From Nigrospora sphaerica (taxonomy: Eukaryota > Ascomycota > Sordariomycetes > Amphisphaeriales > Apiosporaceae): 64,000 bases of DNA. Made by a program: the position numbers and the translations under genes. Below the pieces are notes generated by a model. It was not told where the DNA came from. It saw nothing but the letters and a program-made list of their open reading frames with translations, and made no database searches. Where the stretch lies: positions 558,001-622,000 of the forward strand of contig JAGVVL010000022.1 in NCBI GenBank assembly GCA_018287875.1, written 5' to 3'. Shown one piece after another: positions 12,201 to 23,773 of the stretch; the stretch's first letter is position 1; each line of letters begins with the position of its first letter.

Positions 12201-12732
12201 TCTCCTGGGGTTCGGGGTTGCCGTAGATGGGCGCAACAGGGCCGGCTGTGGTATCTCGATCGCGGTCGGGGTCAGTGTGCGCGTCGCGTCCGGCGCCCAA
12301 GCCCTTGTCCAGGCCAGCGGCCGGGGCGCGGCTGCGTAGTCGTGCCACCACGACGGGCTGCTCGTCGGCTGGTATGATCAGCTTCGCGTACGCGGAGGAT
12401 CCTGTCAGCCGACGGCCGAAGTGCGAATTGTTTAAGAGCGCAAACCAACCTGTCTAGTCGGTGCGGCCAGGCCTCGTGAACAATGCGCCGCCGTTTCTAT
12501 GCTCGCGCGCGCGGGGAGGGGGTAGTTTCCACCTACTTGGTGTGCTGGGGACGTCGCCCTGCGTGCTGTTCAAAATGCACCGGGCGCTCTCCCAGAACCT
12601 GTCCTGCTGTTTGCCGGGGCCATGGGTGCGCTCGGGCTGGCAGAACCCAGACGTTCGACGTCGGCACAGCATCCTTTGCGGCCGCCACTTCGACCAGGAG
12701 TGCGCGTCGTCGCGCATCATAAGTCGAGGGAT
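6236..12732. other. Body of copy L, part 1: GC-rich, no gene recognised
   Basis: The sequence aligns with R and T throughout. Many medium-length open frames occur on both strands because stop codons are rare at this GC content. Their extents change between copies at small indels, and none shows a domain I recognise. A short hairpin, GAGGGGCTCGGGCCCCTC, lies near 8014 and is kept in T near 52364. Differences between copies are mostly single-base changes and homopolymer length changes. Confidence 0.6.
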
Positions 12733-12783
12733 TGGGCGCTGGTCCCGTCTGGGTGTCGGTCCTGTCTAGGCGTTGGTCCTGCC
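12733..12783. repeat. 17-bp VNTR, three units in L
   Basis: Three units of a GGGTGTCGGTCCTGTCT-like 17-mer sit in a row. The mirrored R site also has three, and the T site (57276-57362) has five. Confidence 0.8.
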
Positions 12784-15700
12784 AGGAGATCAGTCATAGG
12801 GCGGCAGGACGCGGCGCGGCACGCCTCGCGCTGGTGCTTCAACGGATGGCCCCGCCCGCCTTCGGGCTCCGTCGTGGCCACGCCCCGGCTGGCGATAATA
12901 CACCCACCACCGGCCTACTGCTCGGTATGTCCCCCGAGGCTTCGTTCTCGGCGGCTTCTCGCGTCCCCGGGGCCTCTTGCCCGCTTGGACGGGCAATGCT
13001 GTCGTTCGGTCGGATAGGAACGGTACTACGTAACATGTGTGAAGACGGTTAGGCTACGGGCAGACACCGCGCCGGGCTGGTCTGGTGGGGAATCCCTCTC
13101 TACTCGGGTTCCGGCAAGCGACGCAGAACGCCCACTAAGCGCTTTCTCTTCCACGCGACGCCTCGCTTCACAGAACCTAACTCACTGCCACTATCTGGTA
13201 CAACGTCTGCCGGTCTCTAGGCAGAACCTCGCCAGTGCTAACCGTCGCTCGGGCGCCATGGGAGCGCTTGCGACTGGACAGAAACCGTCCCCCAACCACG
13301 CCCACCAGAACGTCGACGCGCCGCCGCCTCCCCGGAGGGCTTCGAGGCATTCCGTCCTTCGCATAAGATCGCACCCCTGCCGCGCCGACACACGAGACAT
13401 CCGTATCACCCGGGGCCTTCATCATCCGTCGACGAACGTACTACCCGAGACGCCCCGTCTCTGTCGAGCCGTCTTCGATCGGCCTTGAAGCCTCTGTAGC
13501 GACCTTCTTTCGCCGTAGGCGACGGGGACCAAAGAGCAGGAGGGCCTAGGGTTTCGTCCTACGTCGAAACCCCGAACCACGAGAACGGATGGCGACTAAG
13601 ACGCCTTAACAACCGCGGCGCATCGATGAGGGGGCATACAACCGATAGCCATCCCTTGTAGGCTGGTCGGGGCCAGAGAAAGCATCCAAATCTAGAGGTA
13701 GCACGGTTCTCGCAGCCATTCGGGTGTTCTTCGACATCGTTAAGGATGCGGTCATCGACGCGCCGGTATTCCACGGCCTAGTACTCCTGACCAAGCGCAC
13801 CCTGGCTGCATCCCGCCCCTTCCGGGCCATACCGTCGTGTGCCGGCAGGAACACGGGACAGCGACCGGTTGTGGCATGTGTTCTTTCACGATGCCATTAC
13901 ATTGTTGCATCACGCGACCACGAAGCTTCCTAAGCCAAGGCGTGCGTCCGCACCCTTACGTCGGGCCTCCCTCCGGTGCACACGGATGATGGTCATGGAA
14001 TCGACTACAACCGCAACCACTGGCGTTACCATGGCTTTGTTAAAGCGGCTTCCGGAACTACCGGAGCCACCAGCCGCGATCACCGGCACACGATTGTTCG
14101 AGAACGAAATCGAAGGCAGTCTCGTATTAGGCGGCGTTCCCGTAGGAGTGCATCGCTCTTTCGATGGATAGGCCGGGCCGCATAGCTATGCTCGCGTAAC
14201 TCCTCGGCGAGCCGCTGGCCGAGCCTGCGCACATATGCGGTGCTCCTCCGATACCTCCCATCGCACAACTCTCGGCCCCGTGCCGGATCTGGACCCGTTT
14301 GTTTCATTTTTCGGGGGCAGTGGATGGCATAGCCCGAACGACCGTGGTATAGCTCGGGCGTGTCTCAACATATGGGAACGCATGGAGAGAAGAAAACGAG
14401 GTCTTATTCCGATCGGTTCCTAGGGGCGTGTGGGGCACCTTCTTCGTCGCACACGTACAAGCCCGAGCGCATGCCCGAATTTATCGTGCGCTCGAGACTA
14501 CCCGGGCAGGAGAATAAGAAGGGTGCCGAAAGACTAGACATGGTTGCGTGCCTCCTGTGTACTAGCCTGGTCCGTTAGAGAAGAAAGGCACGAGACGGCT
14601 TGCCTTCGTCGACGCCCTGATGCTAGCAAAGCCCCGAACAGGAGAGGGAGACGACGGTGCTGGGGCTCCTTGCAGGGCGTCTTCTAATGGCGCACCATAT
14701 CCCTTGCGGGGCTCCCGTACTTGGCGAGTGACTATCATGCCACCCCGATGAAGTTCAAATTCCTTAGGAATAAGAGCAAGTTACTACTTTAACCCCACCA
14801 TCGTCCCCGCCACTCCCCGTATGCATTCGGCTAGTTTTTAGTGGCCATAGTCCTGGTCTCTACGGTGCTAGTAGCTGCGTATGTCCTTCCAGTCCGTACC
14901 CCGTTCCGAAGGAGCATTGTTATTAGCATAGGCCCGAACTCAGTTGAACGCCAGCCGCTACCTCTCCCCGACTCAGTGGAGGCCAGCGGCCCCAAACCAT
15001 GATAGAGCTACTACGCAACGGCTCTCCTGACTTCCCCTTTGGATGCGCTGCGAGTTAACACCGGCTCTGGACCCATAGACCCGTCCCAAGTTCAGCGGTT
15101 CACCCCTGATGTTTCATCGGCCTCGTCGTACCGATCGTCCAATCGACTGCCGATGCCCTATATGCACCGCTTTCCCTCCAGTACGTGCAACCCGCCTCTG
15201 GTCTTGTGGATAGAAGCCTGGAGCACCAGCTGGTCAAGTGCTGCGCTTTGGGAACGTGGCGCGCACGGCCGGTTCGACAAGGGCCGGCGACCAATCTGGT
15301 ATATACCAGCAGCGGTCGTCTCGTTGGGGCGTGCCGCGCGGAAGGCGGCATTTGTTGTTCTCTATGGCATTGACATCAGCTGCTATAAGGCTTGGGTTAT
15401 GCGTGCTATTAGAGGCCCGGTCTATAGGGCGTACGCGCTTCCAATTCCGTATTATTTATACTGTGATCCTGTCTACATCGAGATCGTGACGTCTGGTGGA
15501 ACCCTCCCCACGAGACGCGGCAACCGCCATCACCTCTTGCGAATCGCATTTCGCATACTTTGTCGCCCAAATAATACAGCGAGTCATCCCGAAGACGGTC
15601 TACTCATCGTCGAAATCCATTTTACAAAATCTTTACATGCGTACAAACGGCACGCACCGACGTGGCGATCCCTTCTTACGGGCCGTAAACCACGGTTCGC

Positions 15701-15950
15701 CCCCTGTCTGCGATAAGGCCATGGCTTCTTCTTTGCGATCCCGTCCTTTATGACGTATGGGGCGAGGATCCCCATCTTTGGGTACTGTGAATTGATGTCC
15801 TAACAGGCCAGGGCGAGGGGGATAGAAAGCAACTAAGAGTAAGTTAGCTTAGCCTTAGTGCCAAGGCCGGGGGCGACAGCGACGACCAGCCCGGACGTAA
15901 GACTGTTCGGGTGCCCAATACACCTGCCCCTTACCCCTAGCCTGCCGCCG
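12784..15950. other. Body of copy L, part 2: no gene recognised
   Basis: GC-rich sequence conserved in R and T. A frame around 13.7-14.4 kb is fairly well kept between L and T: the T equivalent, 58295-58858, is open for 187 codons. It shows no recognised domain, and L is interrupted. There is no intron-like structure or promoter signal I would defend. Confidence 0.5.
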
Positions 15951-17300
15951 TCTTCCATCGACCTAATCAGAAGCGGGCGGCATCGCCTACTCCGTGGCGA
16001 AAATCCATTTTCTTTCTCACGCAGGCGCGATATCCAGAATGAATAGTCGGCCTTGTGCCTCCGCCTATTGGTTACCTGCTGCTGGGGAAAACAGCGGAGA
16101 CTCGCGGTCGGCGTCTTCCCGGATGCCTGCGCCCGCGCCAGGGGCATCGAGTGATTCGTGGGAAGGGAACCATGAGAACAGATTCAGGCCACATCGGCTT
16201 CGCATGTGGCCCGGACGACAGGGGCTTCTCTCTTGGCCCTCCGAGAAGATTTAACGGTTTCCCCAGGCTAGACTGGCCAAATATCTTGCGGCCCAGCACA
16301 TGTTTTGCCACGCGCTCGACATAGCAGGCTCTGCTTCCCCGCATCTTTCTTTGCCTGTCTGCACTCCTGAAGTGGACGCCATCCCTCCACCGGGTCGCAA
16401 CGATCCCAGTGGCAATGTTTGTTTGCAACGCGTGAACCCTTACTACAAGCTTTGATTAGTTTCTCGGGACGCAAGCGCAGGCAGCTGGACGGCCTGTCTT
16501 GTCCCCAGGCCTTTCGGCAAATCAAAGACGGCGACGACGAGCCCCGGAACAAGACCAGCCGGGGTGCCCAGCGCATCCGTCTATCATTCATAGCCTACCG
16601 CGACCCTCGCTGAACACAACTGGAATCGAACTGCTTCGCGTACCCCGTGGCGAAATGTTCATTAGCCAACACAAATATGACCTCTAAGGGTGAATGGTCT
16701 TCTTCTCTATACACCTACCTATTGGCCATCTATCGCTAGGGGGAACAGCGGGGGCCTGTGGTTGGTATATCCACGGGTGTCTGCGCCCGCGCCAGGGGCA
16801 TCGAGCGATGCGTGGGAAAGGACTAACGAGGACGGGATTCCACCCCCGTCTACTTTCATATGAACCTCAGAGGTATGGAGGAGGAGGAAAATGGCATGAT
16901 TTTGCCGCCATAGATGGACCGGATGCCTTGCAGCACAAAATGCGTCGCCATGCTCTCAACGTATTACGCTCGAGTTGCTTGTGTTTTGCTTTGCCCGCCT
17001 GCGCCCTAGAGCACACGCCGTCCCTCCCCCAGACAGGCCGAAGATCCAGCACCCTACACTTATTACCTACAGCCACCCTAGGACGGGTCGTGATGAGTTC
17101 GGTGGCAACCCCTGTTATGCACACATGAGCCCCCGCTAAGAGTTTCCATGTTGTGTTCTCTTCCCACGACACAAGTGCGGGCAGCCAGACGGTCTGTTGC
17201 GTGAACGCCGTCCTGGCTAAGGGCAATGGCCACCGGACGATATAGGCCCCTTCTAGCACCGGTTGCCCGGGCCCTTGTCCTATAAACCAATCGCGGAGCA
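15951..17300. repeat. Ancient internal tandem duplication, two halves of about 0.65 kb
   Basis: The block around 15.97-16.60 kb and the block around 16.64-17.25 kb follow the same order: GTGGCGAAA, a CCTATTGG(T/C) box, GGAACAGC/GGAAAACAGC, then CTGCGCCCGCGCCAGGGGCA (16127 and 16783), a CGTGGGAA box and a GCCACGCGCTC/GCCATGCTCTC box. Similarity is moderate, so the duplication predates the split of L, R and T; T shows both halves (about 60.4-61.2 and 61.2-61.8 kb). On the minus strand the second half is open for 248 codons (16867-17613). R and T break that frame, so I do not call a gene. Confidence 0.65.
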
Positions 17301-17775
17301 GGCCTAAGGGGGCCTCTGCCTGCCGGCCCAAAGGTGGCCCCCCAACAACGACAACGTGGCCTCTCGGCACCATGCGAAAGGGCTTCAGTAGCCCCTTTCT
17401 CGACGGCATGCCTTCGTGCATGAAGGCCGGCGGCTCCTTGTGGTTATTCGCCATTGCTGTAGTCACAGGGCGCATAGATGCTCCGCCCCCGGTCCCATAA
17501 CCCCAGAAGACTCCCAGTAGACGGCACTGCTTCCCCTTCGCCCATCCCACTGGCGTACCCGCCCGCACCACCGGGCGGCTCGTTTGCACTTGCCCGGACT
17601 GTTTGGGGCACACACGCCTTCGGCGCGTTCCTCCTTTCGTTCCCCAAGGTACGCGCCCTGCCTTGCTCGAAGAGCAAAATACTTGACAACCTCCGATGTT
17701 TCGACCACGACGTCAACCACGTCCCGCAGCCGAGCGTAGCGAGCCCCCAGCTACAAACCCGACAGACCGGTGCCC

Positions 17776-18125
17776 GTAGAGGTCGCTTGGACGAGATGCC
17801 GCCCCCAACAGCGAAATGGGACGGCGAGAAGCCCGGCTTCGGCGCTTGCCGCCAGCACCGCACCGAGTGCGAGTGCGACTACGACGACGACGACGACGAC
17901 GACGATCCCGGTACAACGCCGCATGCGAGTCTGAGACGGGAGTACGAACAGCTTGTCGGGAGGGTGGAGGGTTACTTTCGTCTTCTCGGGTTGTTGCGAA
18001 CCCGTCCTGACGAGGAAGCTGCTCGCATCCTTGAACAGCTCCGGGGGAATAGTAGTGTGCACACCGTGGTCGGCTTCGGTAAGGAGGGGCGCCTGCTACG
18101 TGACGGCTTTAGGTTCCACGTACAT
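17776..18125 (+). pseudogene. Zn(II)2Cys6 regulator N-terminal relic 1, copy L
   Basis: The order matches a fungal zinc cluster followed by its linker helix: TRCRPQQ in one frame, then after a shift KWDGEKPGFGACRQH, RTECECDY, an Asp run coded by (GAC)n at 17881-17904, TPHASLRREYEQLVGRVEG and LLGLLRTRPDEEAARILEQL. Compared with the intact copy at 19070, the first cysteine is Trp, the third is Trp and the fourth is Phe. The first and second halves are also in different frames, so it cannot bind zinc. It is the first of two tandem Zn2Cys6 pieces in this arm. Confidence 0.8.
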
Positions 18126-19069
18126 CAGTAGACCGCATCGGCCCATACGAGTCTTCTTCATCGACGGAACTCGTGTTGATTGTCGAGCATCCTGGCTGCA
18201 TCCCACGCCGTCGCCCATTGCTCCCCTTTACGGAGAGCTCCACAACACACATCAAGAGGGTGGACTAGAGACAACCCGATACAAGCCCGAGGCCTTGGCG
18301 GCTAAGGTACGCAGAAGAGGAGGCAATAGCGACGCCCGGCTTCGTCTGCTACCAAGAGAATGGGGCTGCTGGCAAGGCTGCATGGTGTGCGAGGGGTTCC
18401 AACGCCCTGGCCGCTGCCGCTGTATCGATGACCGACGGGAACAGAACACGGATTGGCGGCTGGTAGATTGTTTCAGCCCGGCCCGTTCCCTGCGGTTGAG
18501 GATTAATATCCAGAGGTTTTCAGCGTTTTGTCTAGCTATACGGTCGTCCCAGGCTTACACAACCCGGCTCTGCGCACGTGGTAGGCGGTAGAGGCAGCGT
18601 GTACGGCCTGGTCGCCATGAACTGTATAGCCTCTTTACTCGAGCTGGCGTAGGTGATGCCTTGCTTCTAGGCTGACGGCAACCCCATGCGTCTCTGGAAT
18701 TACTCATTGGCCGCTGTGCAGCCCAGTGCTTTCTTTACCCCCACCATGATCGCGGTGCTCCTTCGAAGACCACCTCCCCAAAAATTGGCATGCAATCAAA
18801 CGGCGGGGAACAGCCCGAGGGACAGCTACTGACAGTGTAGTCACAGTGCACATGGGCACTTTGTCCCTACGGGCCCTATAAACTCGGAAGACTCTCAGCT
18901 AGGAGCAGTTCTTTCCGTTTACACATGCCATTAGAAGTCACGCAGGCACTACTTAACCACCTATTCGAGTTTGCTATAAGCCTTTCACACTCCTAAAGGC
19001 GTCTTTATACTTACGGTGTTGAGACGCGGCACTCTACCATCCCTGGGAAAGAACGCCCGACATCCCCTG
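18126..19069. other. Between the two Zn2Cys6 pieces of L, no gene seen
   Basis: Homologous to R only; T has diverged by this point. In R the loss of one G in the GGGG run corresponding to 18087-18090 joins relic 1 to downstream codons in one long frame, but this looks accidental. AT content rises toward 19 kb. Confidence 0.4.
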
Positions 19070-19570
19070 ATGCTGCATCCACTTCGTCAACTCTTACCCA
19101 ACACGGAGAGTAGAGATTTGCCGCAAAACAGCCCGCAAAACAACCCCCAAAACAACCCTCGAGAGACTGTGCGCAAGCGAAAATTGATACAACTCGCTTG
19201 CACGAGATGCCGTTCCCGCAAGACGAAATGTGACGGCGTGAGGCCTGCCTGTGGTATTTGCCGCAAGCGCAGCACCGAGTGTGAATACGACCATGACCCT
19301 AATACGACGCCGCATGCGAATCTGCGACGGAAGTATCAGCACCTCGCTGAGCAGCTGAAGGACACCACCGAGCTACTCGAGATGTTGAGAGGCCGCCCAG
19401 AAGAGGAGGCCGCCGTTATCCTACGACGGCTACGGACGAGTAGCAACTTGCGCACCACGCTTGTCTTCATCAAGGAAGGAGACATGTTAGTCGACTTGCA
19501 AAGCCCGGATCCGCACCAGAAGACCTTATCCTCCCACCGGCATCCTGTTCTTCGACGAAACTCGTGCTGA
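19070..19570 (+). CDS. Zn(II)2Cys6 DNA-binding-domain-only protein, copy L
   Basis: From the first ATG (19070) the frame is 166 codons. After a Gln/Asn/Pro repeat region (NSPQNNPQNNP), a basic lead-in (KRKLIQLACTRCRSRKTK) opens a complete zinc cluster, C-X2-C-X6-C-X6-C-X2-C-X6-C, ending STECEYD. Next come NLRRKYQHLAEQLKDTTELL and a LRGRPEEEAAVILRRLR helix, the usual segment after the cluster in many Pezizomycotina regulators. The protein stops at 19570 before any fungal-trans activation region, while full-length family members are usually 500-900 residues. It may be a truncated relic or a DNA-binding-only protein. No intron is needed. The R copy keeps the cluster with one Glu-to-Gly change but loses the upstream ATG frame through a C-run difference. 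Confidence 0.6.
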   Translation: MLHPLRQLLPNTESRDLPQNSPQNNPQNNPRETVRKRKLIQLACTRCRSRKTKCDGVRPACGICRKRSTECEYDHDPNTTPHANLRRKYQHLAEQLKDTTELLEMLRGRPEEEAAVILRRLRTSSNLRTTLVFIKEGDMLVDLQSPDPHQKTLSSHRHPVLRRNSC

Positions 19571-20703
19571 TCGTCGAGTACCCCGGATCCCATCGCCCGC
19601 CGCCGCTTGTCGATTGCATACATGGGCTTGGCTTCGCGGAAAGTGGACATGCTGGCGGCCGACTCCGGCACAAAACCAGGAATATGAGGAAGCTGGGCGG
19701 GGTATGCACCGCGACGTCGCACAGCAACTGCTTGTCTGAAACGTCCACGGCCTGTCTTTGGAAAGGGAGGTAGGAGACCGAGAGCATCTCGATGGGCGAA
19801 CAGCGAAAAGAAAACAAGAGCCATTTCAGTTGCTAGCTTGGCATGGGGCCATCGTTCGATCCTTACTCAGCCCCGCGTTCCTCGGTCTCGCTTGCTTTCG
19901 TTTTGCTGCGCTGGCAATTCGTGAGGGCAGCTAATGCATGATTTGGCCAGATGATCCGGCTGAAGTTGGGAGGCCCTGCAGAAAAATGGCAAGAGAAAAA
20001 GGTGGGAGGGAGGACTCCCCGGCAAACAGCCCCTCGGGTTACCTATTCTCAGGGGTTACATCTACGCCATGGACAGTGATGAGCTACTGGCACCAGTTAG
20101 GAGCGGTTACGTAACTAATTTGCGCTGCCTTCATTTGGCAATGGACTAGGTAGCGATGATTAGCAACCCCTGATGTGTAGCGATATGTCAATTAGGTTGT
20201 AAGATATATTCTTGCGGCACTCATGTGATAAGGCTTCGCTTCCGCCAAACATGGATGGCAGCTCAGAGCATCACCAGTACCACGCGCATTTGTGGGGCAG
20301 CTCCCTACCTCAAGTGCCTTGTGGAAGCAACCGGAACATAGCCGGCGAGCCTGTCATCGCCGTGATCTAACATCTGCCAAGTTTGATGGCGGAGCAGGTT
20401 CATCGGAATCGTAATAGGCTATCATGAACGGGAAGACGGAGGTGTAGCAAACCCTGTCAGCCAGACGAGGCGCATACTCCTGTGGCCATCCTTGCGTTGT
20501 GTATCCAATCAGCGACCTGTCGGAGATTGGTAGCACACCCTTACACCTGAGAAGCTGCTTTGTGGAGCTCCTGGTTATCCAGCCACCACGGGCGGTAGCA
20601 CGGGAGAGTGGTTCTTCGGTTGTCCTGTCCATTCCTGTTCCGTCATCGCCTCTGCCGGTCCGTCCCGCTGCTGCCCTACAATAGAGAGGGGGCCGGGTGA
20701 GAT
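19571..20703. other. Inner edge of L; possible 92-codon ORF on the minus strand
   Basis: This stretch is nearly identical to 28550-29683 in R. On the minus strand, 20632-20354 is an ATG-started frame of 92 codons (start MDRTTEEPLSR, end NLADVRSRR), the same in both arms. It reads away from the spacer. I recognise no domain, and its preservation may simply reflect the youth of the inner arms. A TTCGATCC-like T-loop near 19856 has no matching tRNA arms. Confidence 0.35.
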
Positions 20704-20980
20704 AAAAAGCGAAAAGTCCTAATATGTTGATATCTATCACGGTTTAAGGACCAGGGGCTGGGATATCGCCGATATACGTCGATGAAGGTATAAGGATATA
20801 CTATCCAAAAGTAAATTACATAAGTGAAAGAGCACACGGCGCAGCTGCCATACCATCCGCTGTGATAATATTTGTCATTTTGAAGTCTAGAAGCTAGAAA
20901 AATGAAAGTTAATGTCGCAATCACCAGGGACTACTGATCCCTCACGCGTCCAACTAGACCACACAGATACGAGGAATTGC

Positions 20981-23773
20981 CTAAAGCTCATGATAGGGAT
21001 AGGGACAGGTCCAGTCAGACTCTGACGTGGAATGAATTGGGTTTTGGGAGGAAGCTTGTGCGTTGACATTGCACTCGACATCGTGAGATGATGTGCTGAC
21101 CATGGGGTCACCGCACCCGGAGAGGGGTGGCTTTGTTGCTCGTAGCGAGTGGGTTTTGTTCGCCTCGTCGAACGCACCGATGATCCACAGCATCTTTCTC
21201 GCCTGCGGGTCGTCTTGGGAGCAGTATCTGAGAATAGATTTACAGCTCTGGATGTAATTCTCCGCATTAGATACGTGGTTTGGCGCTGCCAGATCGTTGC
21301 TCAAGATGATCAGACCTGCCATGAACACAGGTTTCCTTTTGATGTCAGCTTACATGCCATAGAAGAAAACTAGAGCTTTGCATTCTTAATGAAAATTTGA
21401 ACTCCTCCCATAGGCGCATGATGCGTAATGGTGGTATGAAGCTTGGGGGAGGGAAACGTACAATACAAATGGATCCGAGCAAGGAGGTAATTCGCACGCA
21501 CAGCAGCCTGGGCCAGCATCAAAATGTGCTGAGAGGCCTCAATACACGATTGAACTTGGCCTTCCGTCTCTTTATAGAGCCCTGGCATACTGTAGGATTC
21601 CCCGAGCGCAGCTTGTGTGCTTTTTCAACCATGTTCTGGAAGGCATGGCGCGTGAAAAGGAGGATGGCATAGCAATGCAGGATATTGACGTGGAGGATGG
21701 CGATACTCTGACTGGAGTTGCTTACCCCGCCAAGGGGCTGGCACCAATAGAGGGCCGGATCAAGTGCGTCGTTCCAGCGCTCGAGTTGCTGTGTGGGAGC
21801 ATTGTCGTCCTCACGAGATTCCCTGCTTCTCGAGTAGGTCGTCCGAAGCGTCGTACCGATAGCGTGGCAGGTCCGTACCGCGGCACTAAGCGCGACCGTA
21901 CTGATGCGCTCGTGGTCCTCCTCAAGGGAGAGCTCTGGTCGGGCCCTCTCTTCCGGAGCATCAAGGAGCCAACTAGGGGCATCCGCCATGAGAATCGCCA
22001 TTGGTCGGCCTAGAGAGGCAGCAAGAAACCTATCGAGAACAAAGAGCGACCTCCATAGGTTCCGCCGTGATTTTATCTGGATCGGCGTGAACTGAGAATC
22101 ACAATCTCGCCTGTGAAGGCCGAGAGCAAATGCAGATCGAATTGCCATGCCTGAGACTTCATCATTAGTTTTACAACGCAAAACTCTTCCTGCTTCGAAA
22201 CAGGACTTACCGCAATAGGCATATGATGCAGTGTGCTTCGATATCGACAGCGTGTACAACGACATCAAAGCAAGCACTTGGATAGACCAAAAGTCGGCGT
22301 CTTCGAGCCCGCAAACTGGATCGATAAGACTTTTCGTCCGACGGAACAAGAAGTCGGCTCGAGCAGTGCTGTCGGATCGGAATACGCCTTCGACAGCCTC
22401 AACGGTACCTTGTGGTATTGGTCGGGCTAAGACACAACCAAGGGCAAAAACCATATAGATCGTACATAGTGCAGACGTCATAATTTCTGTGGGACTCTCA
22501 TAGAATCGATCAACCTGCATACGAAAGAGCTGTTGATCGAAAAGCTCAATGAGCCCCGTTGTCTATATCCGATTAGCGTGGATCAAATAGGATTGCTCGG
22601 GTATGTCACTTACGTTCACAAAGTAGTTGTCGATCAGCTTGTCTGCAGTGCTTCTTCTTGGGAGTATGCCGTCGAAAAATCCCGACAGCGGTAGAGATGG
22701 CAGGCCCTCGACAACCATATGTCGTTGAGGATCTAGTGTGAAGTCTGAAGGGCCACATACATTCGCGCTGACCAGGCGGATCCACTGAAGATACGATACA
22801 TCTGCAGAGTCGTCAAAGTATACTAGGTAGTGATGTATCAGCAGCAGTATTCCTTTGCGGCGTCTGAGCCACTGTTATGTGCTAACAGATACGAACAGCC
22901 CAAAGAAGGCATTGGGGACAGAGATGAGAAACGACTTACACAGTCTGCCAGTGGTGTCTTGCAGCATTCTCCATTGAGGTTGGTAGGCTCCATCTGGAGC
23001 CGACGCAAGGCCACTCGCATTCTTCATTTCTGACCGAGATTCCGAACCAGAATTACCTGCACCAAGTGATTTCCAAATGCAGCTTTCAGGCGTCGGTAAT
23101 CGTCGAAAATAAAGATGCTCGAGCTTCTTGGTACTGGTCCTGTCCCAAGGTGTCCACAGTGGAGGGGCCCTCCACTCACAGCTTGGCTGGATGACTGCAT
23201 TATCCAGATCTTTTGTAGAACCCTTGGCGAGAATTCGAATTGGGTAGGGTTCGCGGTCACCTTGGTAGATCCACCATGCGAAGACCTGGGAATGGCCAAA
23301 TTGTACCCGCATGGAAAGGACCGGAGTTTGCAAGCGCCGCACGGATTTCGTCCATCACACTGGAGCAGCAGAAATTGTCAGTGAAAAGAGCTTTGTACCT
23401 CCATCACAGCTAGGCTCAGCTGGTTGATACCTTGATCTAGAAAAAATACAGTCTCAGAAACTTAAATAGCGTAACCAGAGGTTGCTGCCAAAACTTTCGA
23501 CAAGGGCTTGTCACAGAACGCGAAAATGAACAGTGGCAGAATGAAATGGGAACGGCGGATATCATTAATAGGAGAGAAGTCACGGCCGTAGAGATACGAC
23601 AACTGTTAAAGAAATGAACTTGAAAAAGGACTTGCAGATAGCAACCAGAACAGTTGGGCAATAGACTGCGGAAGTAGGCGAGAGATACTCACTTTTGTCC
23701 TGCGATGTCTACATCTGTCGCAAGCACGTGACGTCCGCCGTGTTCTCTGGCAAACGGCTCGAGGCCGTGTCAT
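20981..23773 (-). CDS. Zn(II)2Cys6 transcription factor with fungal-trans domain (seven exons, one frameshift)
   Basis: My model is complement(20981-21348, 21462-22150, 22211-22562, 22614-22871, 22940-22993, 23057-23359, 23693-23773). All six introns have GT..AG ends with donors GTGAGT, GTAATT, GTAAGT (three) and GTACGT. They are 51-113 bp except the first (333 bp). Exon 1 ends in ACDRCRHRRTK and exon 2 begins CDGRNPCGACKLRSFPCGYN, giving a perfect C-X2-C-X6-C-X5-C-X2-C-X6-C cluster split just before the third Cys. Later exons give the fungal-trans core with YCG|MAIRSAFALGLHR and RRNLWRSLFVLDRFLAASLG. At the A5 run (T5 at 21621-21625, plus strand) the frame shifts by one; one extra A would make the coding length 2106 nt, about 701 residues, normal for the family. 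It is a nuclear sequence-specific regulator by homology; its target is unknown. Confidence 0.85.

Larger units (their letters stand above)
3214..20703 (+). repeat. Repeat unit copy L (left arm of the palindrome)
   Basis: The unit is defined by homology to R (28550-45184, inverted) and T (46747-62776, direct). The inner end is sharp. The sequence ending GGCCGGGTGAGAT at 20703 is mirrored by ATCTCACCCGGCC at 28550, and the flanks beyond differ. The L/R alignment runs outward to about 3624, where R is cut by (TTC)n and a LINE. L/T homology continues to about 3214. Paired positions in L and R add to 49248-49254 from the inner edge to about 8.9 kb, so indels there are few. The sequence is GC-rich and has no long conserved reading frame apart from the pieces listed separately. 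No terminal inverted repeat, transposase, tyrosine recombinase or target-site duplication was recognised. Confidence 0.93.

Noticed and set aside
16867..17613. Minus-strand open frame of 248 codons in L that reads like a protein in places (VWLPALVSWEENTTWKLL).
   Set aside because: R breaks it by a one-base run difference and T has several breaks. It overlaps an internal tandem duplication and shows no known domain. It could be an old relic but I cannot support a gene.
19845..19885. GTTCGATCC resembling a tRNA T-loop.
   Set aside because: The flanking bases do not pair as a T-stem, and no acceptor, D or anticodon arms fit upstream. The same holds for the mirror site near 29395.
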